A stretch of DNA of 64,000 bases, from contig NZ_OY781460.1 of assembly GCF_963676855.1 (NCBI RefSeq), positions 124,001-188,000 of the forward strand, read 5' to 3'. Position 1 is the first letter of the stretch, and every line of letters begins with the position of its first letter. The position numbers were made by a program, and so were the translations under genes. The notes under the pieces were generated by a model. It was not told where the DNA came from and searched no databases. It worked only from the letters and a program-made list of their open reading frames with translations. Origin of the DNA: an uncultured Anaeromusa sp. Its GTDB lineage: Bacteria > Bacillota > Negativicutes > Anaeromusales > Anaeromusaceae. Below are positions 40,844 through 48,776 of this stretch, in pieces.

Positions 40844-41007
40844 GCGCACATCCCCTCTCCGCATTGAACGACTTCTCCTGCCGCTGTTTCCGGCGGTTTG
40901 TCGCAAAACACCTGCACGCAGCCGCAGCGGCTGCATTTGAATTCTACGCAGCGCACCAGGCCACGTCCCAGTAATTTTTTGCAGCATAAACACCGTAATT
41001 CTTTCAT
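40822..41007 (-). CDS. Com-like zinc-ribbon protein, first gene of the iron operon
   Basis: A 61-residue protein. ELRCLCCKKLLGRG followed by VEFKCSRCGCVQVF matches the zinc ribbon of Mu-like Com proteins (CxxC..KLL..KCxRCG). The C-terminal third adds CDKPPE and VVQCGEGMCAW, giving more cysteines than in Com. It may bind nucleic acid or metal. The ATG at 41007 has AAGGAG about 14 bases upstream, which is distant, and GGGCGG nearer, so initiation may be inefficient. It is the first reading frame after the Fur-flanked promoter and leader hairpin. Confidence 0.72.
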   Translation of the reverse strand: MKELRCLCCKKLLGRGLVRCVEFKCSRCGCVQVFCDKPPETAAGEVVQCGEGMCAWKVAGK

Positions 41008-41035
41008 AGCCGCCCGCTTTGCTCCTTTCTTTTCC

Positions 41036-41076
41036 AAAAACAAAAATCCCGAAGCATGCCAAAACACACTTCGGGA
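41036..41076 (-). terminator. Rho-independent hairpin in the leader of the iron operon
   Basis: On the minus strand TCCCGAAG and CTTCGGGA form an 8-bp stem with a 14-base loop, followed by TTTTTGTTTTT. It lies about 95 bases after the predicted transcription start and ahead of the first gene. It therefore acts either as an attenuator or as the end of a short RNA. Confidence 0.75.
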
Positions 41077-41170
41077 CTCTAGGTCCTCTTAAAAACGCTT
41101 TTCATCCCTACTTTGCGAGAAAGAATTCGTTTTGTGAAGCTTGCCGCTTATGAGTTTGATAATTATTTTC
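41036..41170 (-). ncRNA. Candidate Fur-controlled small RNA or attenuated leader
   Basis: About 135 bases from the predicted start of the Fur-flanked promoter to the T-run of the terminator. It holds no long frame; an eight-codon frame, MKSVFKRT, ends at the foot of the terminator stem but lacks a spaced ribosome site. The layout (Fur site, promoter, short RNA, strong terminator) is that of iron-sparing sRNAs such as RyhB or FsrA, though no sequence likeness is claimed. Confidence 0.45.
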
Positions 41171-41171
41171 A
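41157..41171 (-). promoter_or_regulatory. Fur box-like operator, start-site proximal
   Basis: TGATAATTATTTTCA matches TGATAATNATTATCA at 13 of 14 specified positions. It lies at the predicted transcription start of the iron operon. Confidence 0.7.
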
Positions 41172-41176
41172 ATTGA

Positions 41177-41205
41177 ATTTTACAAAACCATTTATGCTTT
41201 GTCAA
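41177..41205 (-). promoter_or_regulatory. Promoter of the iron operon
   Basis: On the minus strand TTGACA (41205-41200), a 17-base spacer and TAAAAT (41182-41177), which is close to sigma-A consensus, bracketed by two Fur-like boxes. Confidence 0.8.
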
Positions 41206-41213
41206 TATCTAAT

Positions 41214-41228
41214 TGAAATTTATTATCA
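41214..41228 (-). promoter_or_regulatory. Fur box-like operator, upstream
   Basis: TGAAATTTATTATCA matches TGATAATNATTATCA at 12 of 14 positions, just upstream of the -35 element. Confidence 0.6.
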
Positions 41229-41237
41229 TCAAAAAGC

Positions 41238-42104
41238 TTACGCTTTCTCTTTTGCCGCCAGATAGGCGATCGCCGAATGAGCCGCTACATTCCCTTCGCC
41301 TACGGCTACCGTAATCTGCCAAGGCTTCCCTGTGCAATCGCCTGCAGCAAACACGCCGGGAACCGAAGTTTTCTGCTGATGTGAGACCTTAATCGCATCC
41401 TTGCAAAGTTCTACCTCCGCCAGCAAATTTTCCACCGGATCGGTTTCACGCAAAATAAAGATTCCATCCGCCTCTACCTGCCCTTTGGTATGCTGCAGCA
41501 CCAAACGCTCTTCTTTTGCCGCCACACCTTTAGGCTTGCCGCTGCAAACCTGCACCACCGGCGGCAAAGAACCTACCGGTTTGTACTGGGGAAAATAAAG
41601 AACCTTACTGCAAATTTCGCTCAAAAAAACCGCTTCATGTTCCGCCTCGGCGGCGTAAGCCACTACCGCTACTTCCTTTTCCCGGTACAACATGCCGTCG
41701 CAAGTGGCGCAATAGCTGACGCCCTGTCCCAGCAAGCCTTTTTCGCCCGCCAAAAGCTCTGCTGGCGAAACGCCGATGGCTAAAATCACCGCCTTAGCCT
41801 CGTACACATCCTGCGGCGTCAAAAGAGTAAACACGTCCCCAGGAAAAATCTGCGTCACTTTTTCTTTCACCAGCACCGGCCCGGCAGCCAGACAATGCTC
41901 TGCCATGCGCTCCATCAATTCTTTACCGCTCAAATTCGGCATTCCCAAATAATTAGGAATATCCGTCGCCCGCTGCAGTTTAGCGCTGAAGCCCATGTGT
42001 TCAAAAATCACAACACTTTTATTGCGAACCCGCGCTGTCAGCGCTGCTGAAAGCCCCGCTGGGCCGCCGCCGACAACGGCAATGTCATATACTTGTTTTT
42101 CCAT
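41238..42104 (-). CDS. Thioredoxin reductase-like flavoprotein, NADPH motif missing
   Basis: A 288-residue cytoplasmic FAD protein with the TrxR plan: FAD motif VVGGGPAGLSAAL, the redox pair in GVSYCATCDGMLYRE, and the C-terminal FAD motif PGVFAAGDCTG. The second nucleotide site is abnormal: where NADPH-dependent TrxR has GGGxSA and HRR, this reads VVAYAAEAEHEA and VLYFPQYK. That loss is described for ferredoxin-dependent flavin thioredoxin reductases of clostridia, so a ferredoxin donor is a reasonable inference. AAGGAGGG lies before ATG 42104; TTG 42107 is less likely. No thioredoxin gene is adjacent. Confidence 0.85.
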   Translation of the reverse strand: MEKQVYDIAVVGGGPAGLSAALTARVRNKSVVIFEHMGFSAKLQRATDIPNYLGMPNLSGKELMERMAEHCLAAGPVLVKEKVTQIFPGDVFTLLTPQDVYEAKAVILAIGVSPAELLAGEKGLLGQGVSYCATCDGMLYREKEVAVVAYAAEAEHEAVFLSEICSKVLYFPQYKPVGSLPPVVQVCSGKPKGVAAKEERLVLQHTKGQVEADGIFILRETDPVENLLAEVELCKDAIKVSHQQKTSVPGVFAAGDCTGKPWQITVAVGEGNVAAHSAIAYLAAKEKA

Positions 42105-42418
42105 CAATTCTCCCTCCTTAGGGTGCTCATGTTATAGGCATATTTTTTCTTTTCCTAGTTATTCTTTTGTATTTCATTTCGCGACCCCGCAGCGAGAATC
42201 CTTCTCCGCGGAGTCATACGAGCGCATTCTTATGATGACATTTTAGCAAGGTTCCAGCCACGCCTTATTTCTCACTTTTCCACTACCGCTGCCAAACTCA
42301 AGGTTTACAAAGCGCACTATCTTATCCGACCTACACGGCAATTTGTTGTATCAGTTTTTTGATGTTTTTTTCAAAAATACACTTGACTTTCTTCAAGAGA
42401 GCATCTTATAATAAGGCC
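42105..42418. other. Intergenic region between the flavoprotein and serA
   Basis: Divergent upstream regions. A hairpin lies near 42184-42215 (ACCCCGC..GAGAA against TTCTC..GCGGAGT) in the flavoprotein leader, and the serA promoter is at the right end. No gene was seen. Confidence 0.4.
42383..42412 (+). promoter_or_regulatory. Promoter of the serA operon
   Basis: TTGACT (42383-42388), an 18-base spacer and TATAAT (42407-42412). The start would be at about 42419, the beginning of the T-box leader. Confidence 0.85.
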
Positions 42419-42672
42419 AATGGTCTTGCATACAGAAAACACGATGCACGGGAAGCCTACTGTTCTTGTCGCCCAGAAAACCGGCGGTTGCTGCGAGCCG
42501 GAGGATAAGACGTATGGTTCCGCCCGGAAGTGTCTGACGAAGAGTCAGTACGGGTTCCGCCCGTTAAAGCGGTTCGAGGTGGTCGCTGTTTTAACCTAGG
42601 AAAACACGACACAAGTTGGGTGGCAACGCGGGAATCAATCCCGCCCCTTCACGGGGGCGGGATTATTTTTTT
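42419..42672 (+). promoter_or_regulatory. T-box riboswitch leader of serA
   Basis: A leader of about 250 bases between promoter and serA. The T-box core GGGTGGCAACGCGG is at 42618-42631. It is followed by a terminator, AATCCCGCCCC/GGGGGCGGGATT with a T9 run (42638-42672), whose 5' arm can instead pair with the core region as the antiterminator. Uncharged tRNA binding should allow read-through. Serine specificity is inferred from the genes controlled; the specifier codon could not be placed with confidence. Confidence 0.88.
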
Positions 42673-42713
42673 TACCTCAGTAACTTTAAATTTTATTTTG
42701 GAGGGGTTATATC

Positions 42714-44303
42714 ATGATGAAAGTACTTGTCAGCGATCCAGTATCGGAAAAAGGAGTGGCTCTGCTTAAAGAGCAATTTGAGGTGGACGTAAAAACCAAG
42801 CTGCCTGTAGAAGAACTTATTCGCATTATTCCTGATTATGACGGATTGGTTGTGCGCAGTGAAACCAAAGTCACCGCTCCAGTTCTGGACGCGGCGGTAA
42901 AACTCAAAGTCATTGGCCGCGCCGGTGTTGGCGTTGACAACATTGACGTAGAGTACGCCACAAAAAAAGGCGTCATCGTCCTTAATGCGCCTGAAGGCAA
43001 CACCATGGCCGCCACGGAACATTCCGTCGCCATGATGATGTCCATGGCCCGCAACATTCCCCAGGCTCATGCCACCATGCAAGACGGCAAATGGGAACGG
43101 GGCAAATTCATGGGCGTTGAGTTGCGCGGCAAAACGCTGGGCATCCTCGGACTGGGCCGTATCGGCACTGGCGTAGCCAAACGCGCGCTGGCTCTGGAAA
43201 TGCGCGTCCTCGCGTACGATCCCTTCATTAATGTCGAGGCCGCCCAATCTTTAGGCATCGAAGTAGCCGAAATGGATGAGATTTTCGCCCAAGCTGATTT
43301 CATCACTCTACACTTGCCGAAAACCGCTCAGACCAAAAATCTAATCACCAAAGACGTTTTCGCCAAAATGAAAAAAGGCGTTCGCATTGTTAACTGCGCC
43401 CGGGGAGGCGTCATTAATGAAGCCGATTTGGCCGCAGCCGTACAAGAGGGCATTGTCGCCGGCGCCGCTATCGACGTATTTGAAAGCGAGCCCATCCAAG
43501 AAGGCAATCCTCTCATCGGCCTGCCTAATGTCATTGTAACGCCTCACTTAGGCGCCTCCACCGTAGAAGCTCAAGTTGGCGTAGCCGTCGATGTCGCTCA
43601 CGGTATTGTCGCCGCTTTGAAAGGCGAACCCGTCACCACCGCCGTCAACATGGCTGCCATCCCGGCGCATGTACTCAAGAAACTGCGCCCCTACCTCAAC
43701 TTGGCAGAGCGTATGGGCTGCCTGGCTGTACATCTGGCTGAAGGCCGCATGACTGCCATTCACATCGAATACAACGGCGATATCGGCGATGTGGACACCC
43801 GCATGCTGACCACTGGCGTATTGAAAGGCTGCCTCAATCCAATCCTGCAAGAAGCCATCAACTACGTCAACGCTCCTGGCTTGGCGAAGGCCCGCAACAT
43901 CGAAGTCAAAGAAATCAAAACTAAGGAAGCGGCTAATTTCGCCAACCAAATTACCGTTCGCCTAGTTACCGACAAGGGCGAGCACAGCGTATCCGGTACC
44001 CTCTTCGGCAAAGCGGAAGCGCGCATCGTCATGATCGACGGCTATCGCGTTGACGTACAGCCCGGCGGCTGGCTCTTAACCTGCCCCCATGTTAATCGCC
44101 CCGGTATCATCGGTAAAGTCGGCACCATGCTAGGTGAAGAAGGCGTCAACATTTCCAGCATGCAAGTAGGCCTGACCGAAGTAGAAGGCACCAGCATCAT
44201 GGTTCTGGGCGTTGACAGCGACGTTCCTAACGCAGTTCTGCTCAAGCTCAAAGGCATTGACGGCATTTATGACGCCAAGCTGATTAATTTCGATGCTCGT
44301 TAA
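42714..44303 (+). CDS. serA: D-3-phosphoglycerate dehydrogenase
   Basis: First step of serine synthesis. The 529-residue long form has the substrate/NAD domains (about 1-315) with GRAGVGVDNID, the dinucleotide motif LGLGRIGTGVAKRA, VRIVNCARGGVINE and the catalytic His in TPHLGAST. An ASB/intervening domain follows, then a C-terminal ACT domain (about 455-528; NRPGIIGKVGTMLGEEGVNISSMQVG) that usually gives serine feedback. GGAGGGG precedes ATG 42714. It lies behind the T-box and starts the serA-DUF1015-serC operon. Confidence 0.98.
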   Translation: MMKVLVSDPVSEKGVALLKEQFEVDVKTKLPVEELIRIIPDYDGLVVRSETKVTAPVLDAAVKLKVIGRAGVGVDNIDVEYATKKGVIVLNAPEGNTMAATEHSVAMMMSMARNIPQAHATMQDGKWERGKFMGVELRGKTLGILGLGRIGTGVAKRALALEMRVLAYDPFINVEAAQSLGIEVAEMDEIFAQADFITLHLPKTAQTKNLITKDVFAKMKKGVRIVNCARGGVINEADLAAAVQEGIVAGAAIDVFESEPIQEGNPLIGLPNVIVTPHLGASTVEAQVGVAVDVAHGIVAALKGEPVTTAVNMAAIPAHVLKKLRPYLNLAERMGCLAVHLAEGRMTAIHIEYNGDIGDVDTRMLTTGVLKGCLNPILQEAINYVNAPGLAKARNIEVKEIKTKEAANFANQITVRLVTDKGEHSVSGTLFGKAEARIVMIDGYRVDVQPGGWLLTCPHVNRPGIIGKVGTMLGEEGVNISSMQVGLTEVEGTSIMVLGVDSDVPNAVLLKLKGIDGIYDAKLINFDAR

Positions 44304-44312
44304 GACGCTGCG

Positions 44313-45062
44313 ATGATTGATTTGCAAGCATTTAACGGCGTACGTCCCCTGCCGGAGGCAGCAGCCGCTATGGCGGCGCCACCTCCGCAGGGCCTAGCCG
44401 AAACAGCGGTTGTCCAAGAAGTGCAAACAAACCCGCTCAGTTTCTTGCGGGTAACACGCAGCGACGCTCTTGGTGATAACGACCAGTACCAGTTGGCGCG
44501 AAAGAACTTGGACGCCTTCCTGCAACAAGGACTGCTTCAACAAGACGCTTCGCCTTGTCTCTACTTATATCACCATCACACAGATGAGGAAGCGCAAATT
44601 GCGCTGATCGGTCTGCTGCCAGTCACGACCGTTTTAGAACTGGAAGAAGCGGACGAAACCCTAGCCGCCAAGCGAGCGACGCACATTCTGGCAACAGAGG
44701 CTCATACCAGTCTGCCTGTATTAACCTATGCGGCTACACGTCAAAGCGAGATGCTCCTTGGCGCCATCGCCGCCAGCCGTACGGCCGCATATGATTTCTT
44801 CACCTCGGATGGCCACAACCATACGCTTTATGTGATTGATGACGCCGACGACATTGAGGCTCTGCGCTCCATTCTCGCCGGCTCCACTCTTCAGGCCGCC
44901 GCGGGTGCGCATCTTATCGCCGCCGCCAGACAGGCCGCTCAGGCTCCCCATAGCCCGCCAACAAGCGCCTTTTTCCCGGCGTTGTTAACGGCCTTGCCGC
45001 CTCATCTCAAAAAGCCGGAAGTATTCGGCTTCCGTGACGCTTTGGTTCTACATTTATTGTAA
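44313..45062 (+). CDS. Short DUF1015 family protein
   Basis: A 249-residue product related to DUF1015: FNGVRPLPEAAAAMAAPP matches the family N-terminus (F.a.RP...a..aPPYD), and NPLSFLRVTRSDA and LYLYHHHTDE match the next blocks. DUF1015 proteins are usually about 400 residues; this one seems to lack much of the C-terminal part, and its SDGHNHTLYVI may be a changed form of the ADGHHRYETA motif. It sits between serA and serC, as full-length DUF1015 genes often do in anaerobic Firmicutes. The role is unknown. The ribosome site is weak, so coupling to serA is likely. Confidence 0.7.
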   Translation: MIDLQAFNGVRPLPEAAAAMAAPPPQGLAETAVVQEVQTNPLSFLRVTRSDALGDNDQYQLARKNLDAFLQQGLLQQDASPCLYLYHHHTDEEAQIALIGLLPVTTVLELEEADETLAAKRATHILATEAHTSLPVLTYAATRQSEMLLGAIAASRTAAYDFFTSDGHNHTLYVIDDADDIEALRSILAGSTLQAAAGAHLIAAARQAAQAPHSPPTSAFFPALLTALPPHLKKPEVFGFRDALVLHLL

Positions 45063-45083
45063 AGATTTAAGGAGGTTTCTATT

Positions 45084-46172
45084 ATGAGCGATCGTATTTT
45101 TAACTTTAACGCCGGTCCGGCTGTACTACCATTGGAGGTGCTGCAAGAAGCCCAAGCCGATTTTCTTAACTACAAAGGAACAGGCATGTCCATCACGGAA
45201 ATCAGCCATCGTTCCAAAGCCTATGAGGAAGTAAACAGCCAGGCCGAGGCCGACACCAAAGAACTACTCGGCCTTGGCAACGACTATCGCGTCCTCTTCT
45301 TGCAAGGCGGCGCCAGTACGCAGTTTGCCGCTATTCCTATGAACTTCTTGCCCCAGGGCGCTACCGCCGACTACATTCTTACCGGCTCTTGGTCGGAAAA
45401 GGCGCTTAAAGAAGCGCAACTTCTGGGCAATGCTCATGTCGCCGCTACCACTGCCGACGGCAACTACAAGCGCATTCCTAAAATGGAAGAAATTAAACTC
45501 AGCGAAAAGCCGGCCTATGTGCATCTTACTTCTAACAACACGATCTACGGCACCGAATGGCAGCAATTTCCCGCTTTCGGAGATATTCCTCTGATTGCCG
45601 ATATGTCCTCGGACATGCTCAGCCGCCCCTTTGATGCTTCCAAGTTTGCTATGATCTATGCTGGCGCCCAGAAAAACCTCGGCCCTGCAGGGGTTACTCT
45701 CGTCATCCTGCGCCAAGATATGATTGAGCGCTGCCCTAAAAACATTCCTACCATGCTGCGTTATGACATCCATGCCAAGAAAGATTCCCTCTACAATACC
45801 CCTCCCGCTTTCTCGGTCTACATGGTGCACCTAGTCTTGAAATGGCTGAAGAAAAACGGTGGGCTCACCGCTATGGCCGAACGCAATCAGGCCAAAGCCA
45901 AGCTGGTATACGATGTCATTGACGCTGCACCAGGCTTCTTTAGCGGTCATGCGGACCAAGACAGCCGCTCTTTAATGAATGTCACTTTCCGCTTGCCTTC
46001 GGAAGAATTAGAGAAACAGTTTGTCGCCGAAGCCACCGCTGCCGGTCTTGGCGGTCTCAAAGGCCATCGCTCCGTCGGCGGCCTGCGCGCTTCGATCTAC
46101 AACGCCATGCCGCAAGCAGGCTGCCAAGCGCTGGCTGATTTCATGAAAGAATTCCAGCGTAAAAACGGCTAA
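45084..46172 (+). CDS. serC: Phosphoserine aminotransferase
   Basis: Second step of serine synthesis: 3-phosphohydroxypyruvate plus glutamate to phosphoserine. The 362-residue PLP enzyme shows FNFNAGPAVLPLEVLQEAQ, MSITEISHRSKAY, LFLQGGASTQFAAIPMN, the PLP lysine in YAGAQKNLGPAGVT, and GHRSVGGLRASIYNAMP. AAGGAGG precedes ATG 45084. Last gene of the T-box operon. Confidence 0.98.
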   Translation: MSDRIFNFNAGPAVLPLEVLQEAQADFLNYKGTGMSITEISHRSKAYEEVNSQAEADTKELLGLGNDYRVLFLQGGASTQFAAIPMNFLPQGATADYILTGSWSEKALKEAQLLGNAHVAATTADGNYKRIPKMEEIKLSEKPAYVHLTSNNTIYGTEWQQFPAFGDIPLIADMSSDMLSRPFDASKFAMIYAGAQKNLGPAGVTLVILRQDMIERCPKNIPTMLRYDIHAKKDSLYNTPPAFSVYMVHLVLKWLKKNGGLTAMAERNQAKAKLVYDVIDAAPGFFSGHADQDSRSLMNVTFRLPSEELEKQFVAEATAAGLGGLKGHRSVGGLRASIYNAMPQAGCQALADFMKEFQRKNG

Positions 46173-46187
46173 AGCAGAAAAATTAAA

Positions 46188-46236
46188 GAAGAGGAACTCG
46201 TCTAACTTGTTAAAAGTTAAACGAGTTCCTCTTTTT
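46188..46236 (+). terminator. Bidirectional terminator after serC
   Basis: AAGAGGAACTCGT..TAAC pairs with GTTA.ACGAGTTCCTCTT and is followed by TTT. Confidence 0.8.
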
Positions 46237-46253
46237 AGTGCAAGAGCTCAACC

Positions 46254-48119
46254 TTATTTCCGCTTCTGCTTTAAACGCAGGAAAAGCTCCACCAGCATAG
46301 GATCGAATTGGCGCCCGCTATAGTCCCGCAGTTCCTGCAGCGCTGCTTCTTCGTTTAAAGCCTTACGGTAAGGCCGATCACTGCGCATCGCGTCATAGGC
46401 ATCCACAATCGCTAAAATACGACATTCTAAAGGGATCTCTTCGCCTTTTAAACCTATAGGATAACCACTACCATCCCACCATTCGTGATGCCGTAAAATA
46501 CTCTCCGCAATCGGATGCAGATCGGGAGCCACTTGGGCAATGCGATGACCAATTGCTGGGTGTTCCTTCATTAAAAAGAATTCTTCATCATCCAACCGTC
46601 CTGGTTTGAACAAAATCCGATCCGGAATACCCACTTTGCCGATATCGTGAAACTTGGCCAAGAGCCGTAAGTCCACCAAACGGTTCTCCGCCAACCCCAA
46701 GGAGCGCCCCATGGTTTCCGCCCATTCCTGCATACGTTCTGCATGCCCCTCGGTAAGGTAATCCCTCGCTTCTAATAGCTTCATCACAGTCTGCACAATA
46801 GCACTCTTAGCGCTGCGCCCGCTATGCAGCTTTTCGCGATACATATGGTTTTCTGATTCCCGATAGCATTGCAGCACGCCATCATCACCGCCACGACCAT
46901 CCAAGGCAAAGCCAATCGACACACTCAAAGAAACGCCGCGGCTTTTCTCTTCGGCCTCATGCTCGTTATACCAACCGATGCGCTGCTGCAATTGTCGTGC
47001 ATAATGGCTGACTTCTTCACGCGTCGTATTAGCAAATACCACAGCAAATTCATTGCCGCCAATGCGATGCACCAATGCCTCTTCCGGCATAACCTGACGA
47101 ATGAGCTCCGCTGTTTGCATTAATAGAACATCGCCGACTTCAATGCCCAACGTATCGTTAACCAGCTTCAGACCGTCGATGTCACAAGTAAGAATGCCCA
47201 CCGGAGAATAGTGGCTCTGCGCATAATTCTGCAGCACAGTTTCAAAATACAGCCGGTTATGAAAGCCGGTCACCATATCGTACATACTCAGATAATTCAA
47301 GTGCTCTTCCATCTGTTTGCGCGAGGTAATATCCTCATAAGACACCACAATCCGCAACGGCCCCTCGTCAGCAAAACGGTTGGCCTCCACCCGAAACCAC
47401 TGCATAGTCTCATCGCCATTGTCAAAGGGAAGCTCCATCGAAAACGTCTCTTCATCGCCTTCGAGAATATTGCGAATGCCATGGCTTAAGGCGACCGACC
47501 ATTTGCGCTGCCGCTCGCCCGCGCGTTGCTGTACAAATTCCACAAAGTCAACACCAAGAACTTCCTTGGCTTTTAAATTATAGACCATACGCGCCCGACG
47601 ATACCATGCTTTGTTGCCATACACAATACGCCCGTTTTCGTCCAGCACGGCGATATAGAGGCGCATAGCGTCCAAAGTGGATGCAATCAAACGTTCCTTT
47701 TCTTTTAGCTGCTGCTCCGCTTCTCGCCGTTGCCTCCTTGCAGTCACATCGCCCAGTTCGCGCTCCACCGCCGGCAGTAAGCGCAGCATTTTGCCTTTGG
47801 GGATGAAATCATGTGCGCCGGCTTTCAACAATTCTACCGCCGCTTCTTCGCCAATGGCGCCAGACTGAATCAAAAACGGGATATCCTGACCGGAAGCTTG
47901 GAGAACTTCCAATGCTTCTACCCCGCTGAACCCCGGCAAGGAGTAGTCCGACAAAATTACCTCCCAAGAACGTTGCTGCAAAGCTGCCTGCATTTCCTCC
48001 CGCGTTTCCACCCGCAAAGCATCCGGCTCATAGCCGCCTCGGCGCAACTCCCGGATCAACAGCAGTGCATCGTCTTCATTGTCTTCCACGATGAGAACAG
48101 CCAGTTTTTTCTCACTCAT
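46254..48119 (-). CDS. Response regulator with PAS, GGDEF and HD-GYP output
   Basis: The 621 residues comprise an N-terminal receiver (about 5-125) with acidic pocket VEDNEDD and phospho-Asp in LSDYSLPG, a PAS domain (about 145-275), a GGDEF domain (about 280-440) and an HD-GYP domain (about 445-612). The GGDEF loop is GGNEF, so cyclase activity is doubtful. HD-GYP keeps KFHDIGKVGIPD and HHEWWDGSGYP. It should act mainly as a phosphorylation-controlled c-di-GMP phosphodiesterase. It overlaps the upstream receiver gene by four bases. No histidine kinase is in the window. Confidence 0.93.
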   Translation of the reverse strand: MSEKKLAVLIVEDNEDDALLLIRELRRGGYEPDALRVETREEMQAALQQRSWEVILSDYSLPGFSGVEALEVLQASGQDIPFLIQSGAIGEEAAVELLKAGAHDFIPKGKMLRLLPAVERELGDVTARRQRREAEQQLKEKERLIASTLDAMRLYIAVLDENGRIVYGNKAWYRRARMVYNLKAKEVLGVDFVEFVQQRAGERQRKWSVALSHGIRNILEGDEETFSMELPFDNGDETMQWFRVEANRFADEGPLRIVVSYEDITSRKQMEEHLNYLSMYDMVTGFHNRLYFETVLQNYAQSHYSPVGILTCDIDGLKLVNDTLGIEVGDVLLMQTAELIRQVMPEEALVHRIGGNEFAVVFANTTREEVSHYARQLQQRIGWYNEHEAEEKSRGVSLSVSIGFALDGRGGDDGVLQCYRESENHMYREKLHSGRSAKSAIVQTVMKLLEARDYLTEGHAERMQEWAETMGRSLGLAENRLVDLRLLAKFHDIGKVGIPDRILFKPGRLDDEEFFLMKEHPAIGHRIAQVAPDLHPIAESILRHHEWWDGSGYPIGLKGEEIPLECRILAIVDAYDAMRSDRPYRKALNEEAALQELRDYSGRQFDPMLVELFLRLKQKRK

Positions 48120-48571
48120 ACCCCTTCCCTCCTCAGCGGCGGCTGTTCATTGAGCACCAGCCAATATAAGCCTAACTGCTGCACCGCCAAAATGAACTGA
48201 TTGAAATCGACCGGCTTGCGTATGTAGCTGTTGGCTCCCAACGCATAACAGCTGGCCAAATCCTGTTCCTCTTTGGAGGATGTCAGTACAACAACAGGCA
48301 GCAAACGCGTGGTCTCTGTTTCCCGAATACAGCGCAACACTTCTAAGCCATCTACCTTCGGCAATTTCAAATCCAACAAAATCAGTTGCGGTACATGAAA
48401 CGGATCCCGTTCTTCATAACTGCCTTTTGCTAATAAAAAATCCAAAGCTTCTGCACCATCACGCACCACTTCGATACGGTTTAAAATATTGTTTTTTCGA
48501 AAAGCTCGTTGCGTCAGCAGTTCATCGTCCGGATTATCCTCGACCAATAAAATGAATGGATCCTGCCCCAT
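48116..48571 (-). CDS. Single-domain response regulator, Rcp1-like
   Basis: A 151-residue stand-alone receiver. VEDNPDDELL gives the acidic pocket, LILLDLKLPKVDG the phospho-Asp, VVLTSS the Thr/Ser and YIRKPVDF the Lys. The long insert before the phospho-Asp (LLAKGSYEERDPFHVPQ) is typical of Rcp1-like regulators paired with phytochrome or hybrid kinases. GGAGGG sits before ATG 48571. The four-base overlap with the next gene suggests a phosphorelay feeding the HD-GYP protein. Confidence 0.92.
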   Translation of the reverse strand: MGQDPFILLVEDNPDDELLTQRAFRKNNILNRIEVVRDGAEALDFLLAKGSYEERDPFHVPQLILLDLKLPKVDGLEVLRCIRETETTRLLPVVVLTSSKEEQDLASCYALGANSYIRKPVDFNQFILAVQQLGLYWLVLNEQPPLRREGV

Positions 48572-48776
48572 GCCCAATCCCTCCAGCTCAACTGCATTTT
48601 TTTACGAAGCAATACGCTTCTTGTAGTAACGGCTAGTTTCACTATTACTTCTAAATATTTTCTCATTTCGCTTCACACTTTGAAAAACCCTGCTGCTGAA
48701 CAAGAGGAAGGCAACAAAAAAGAGCGAATACTTTAAGCATTGGCATCTCCAAGAAGCATTTATCGAAAGGAGTCTA

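Noticed and set aside
41045..41100. Eight-codon MKSVFKRT frame as a leader peptide
   Set aside because: The AGTAGGG string abuts the ATG, so spacing for initiation is poor; noted only as a possibility within the leader.
42184..42215. Hairpin upstream of the thioredoxin reductase-like gene as a riboswitch
   Set aside because: A single stem with no recognisable aptamer; too little to call.
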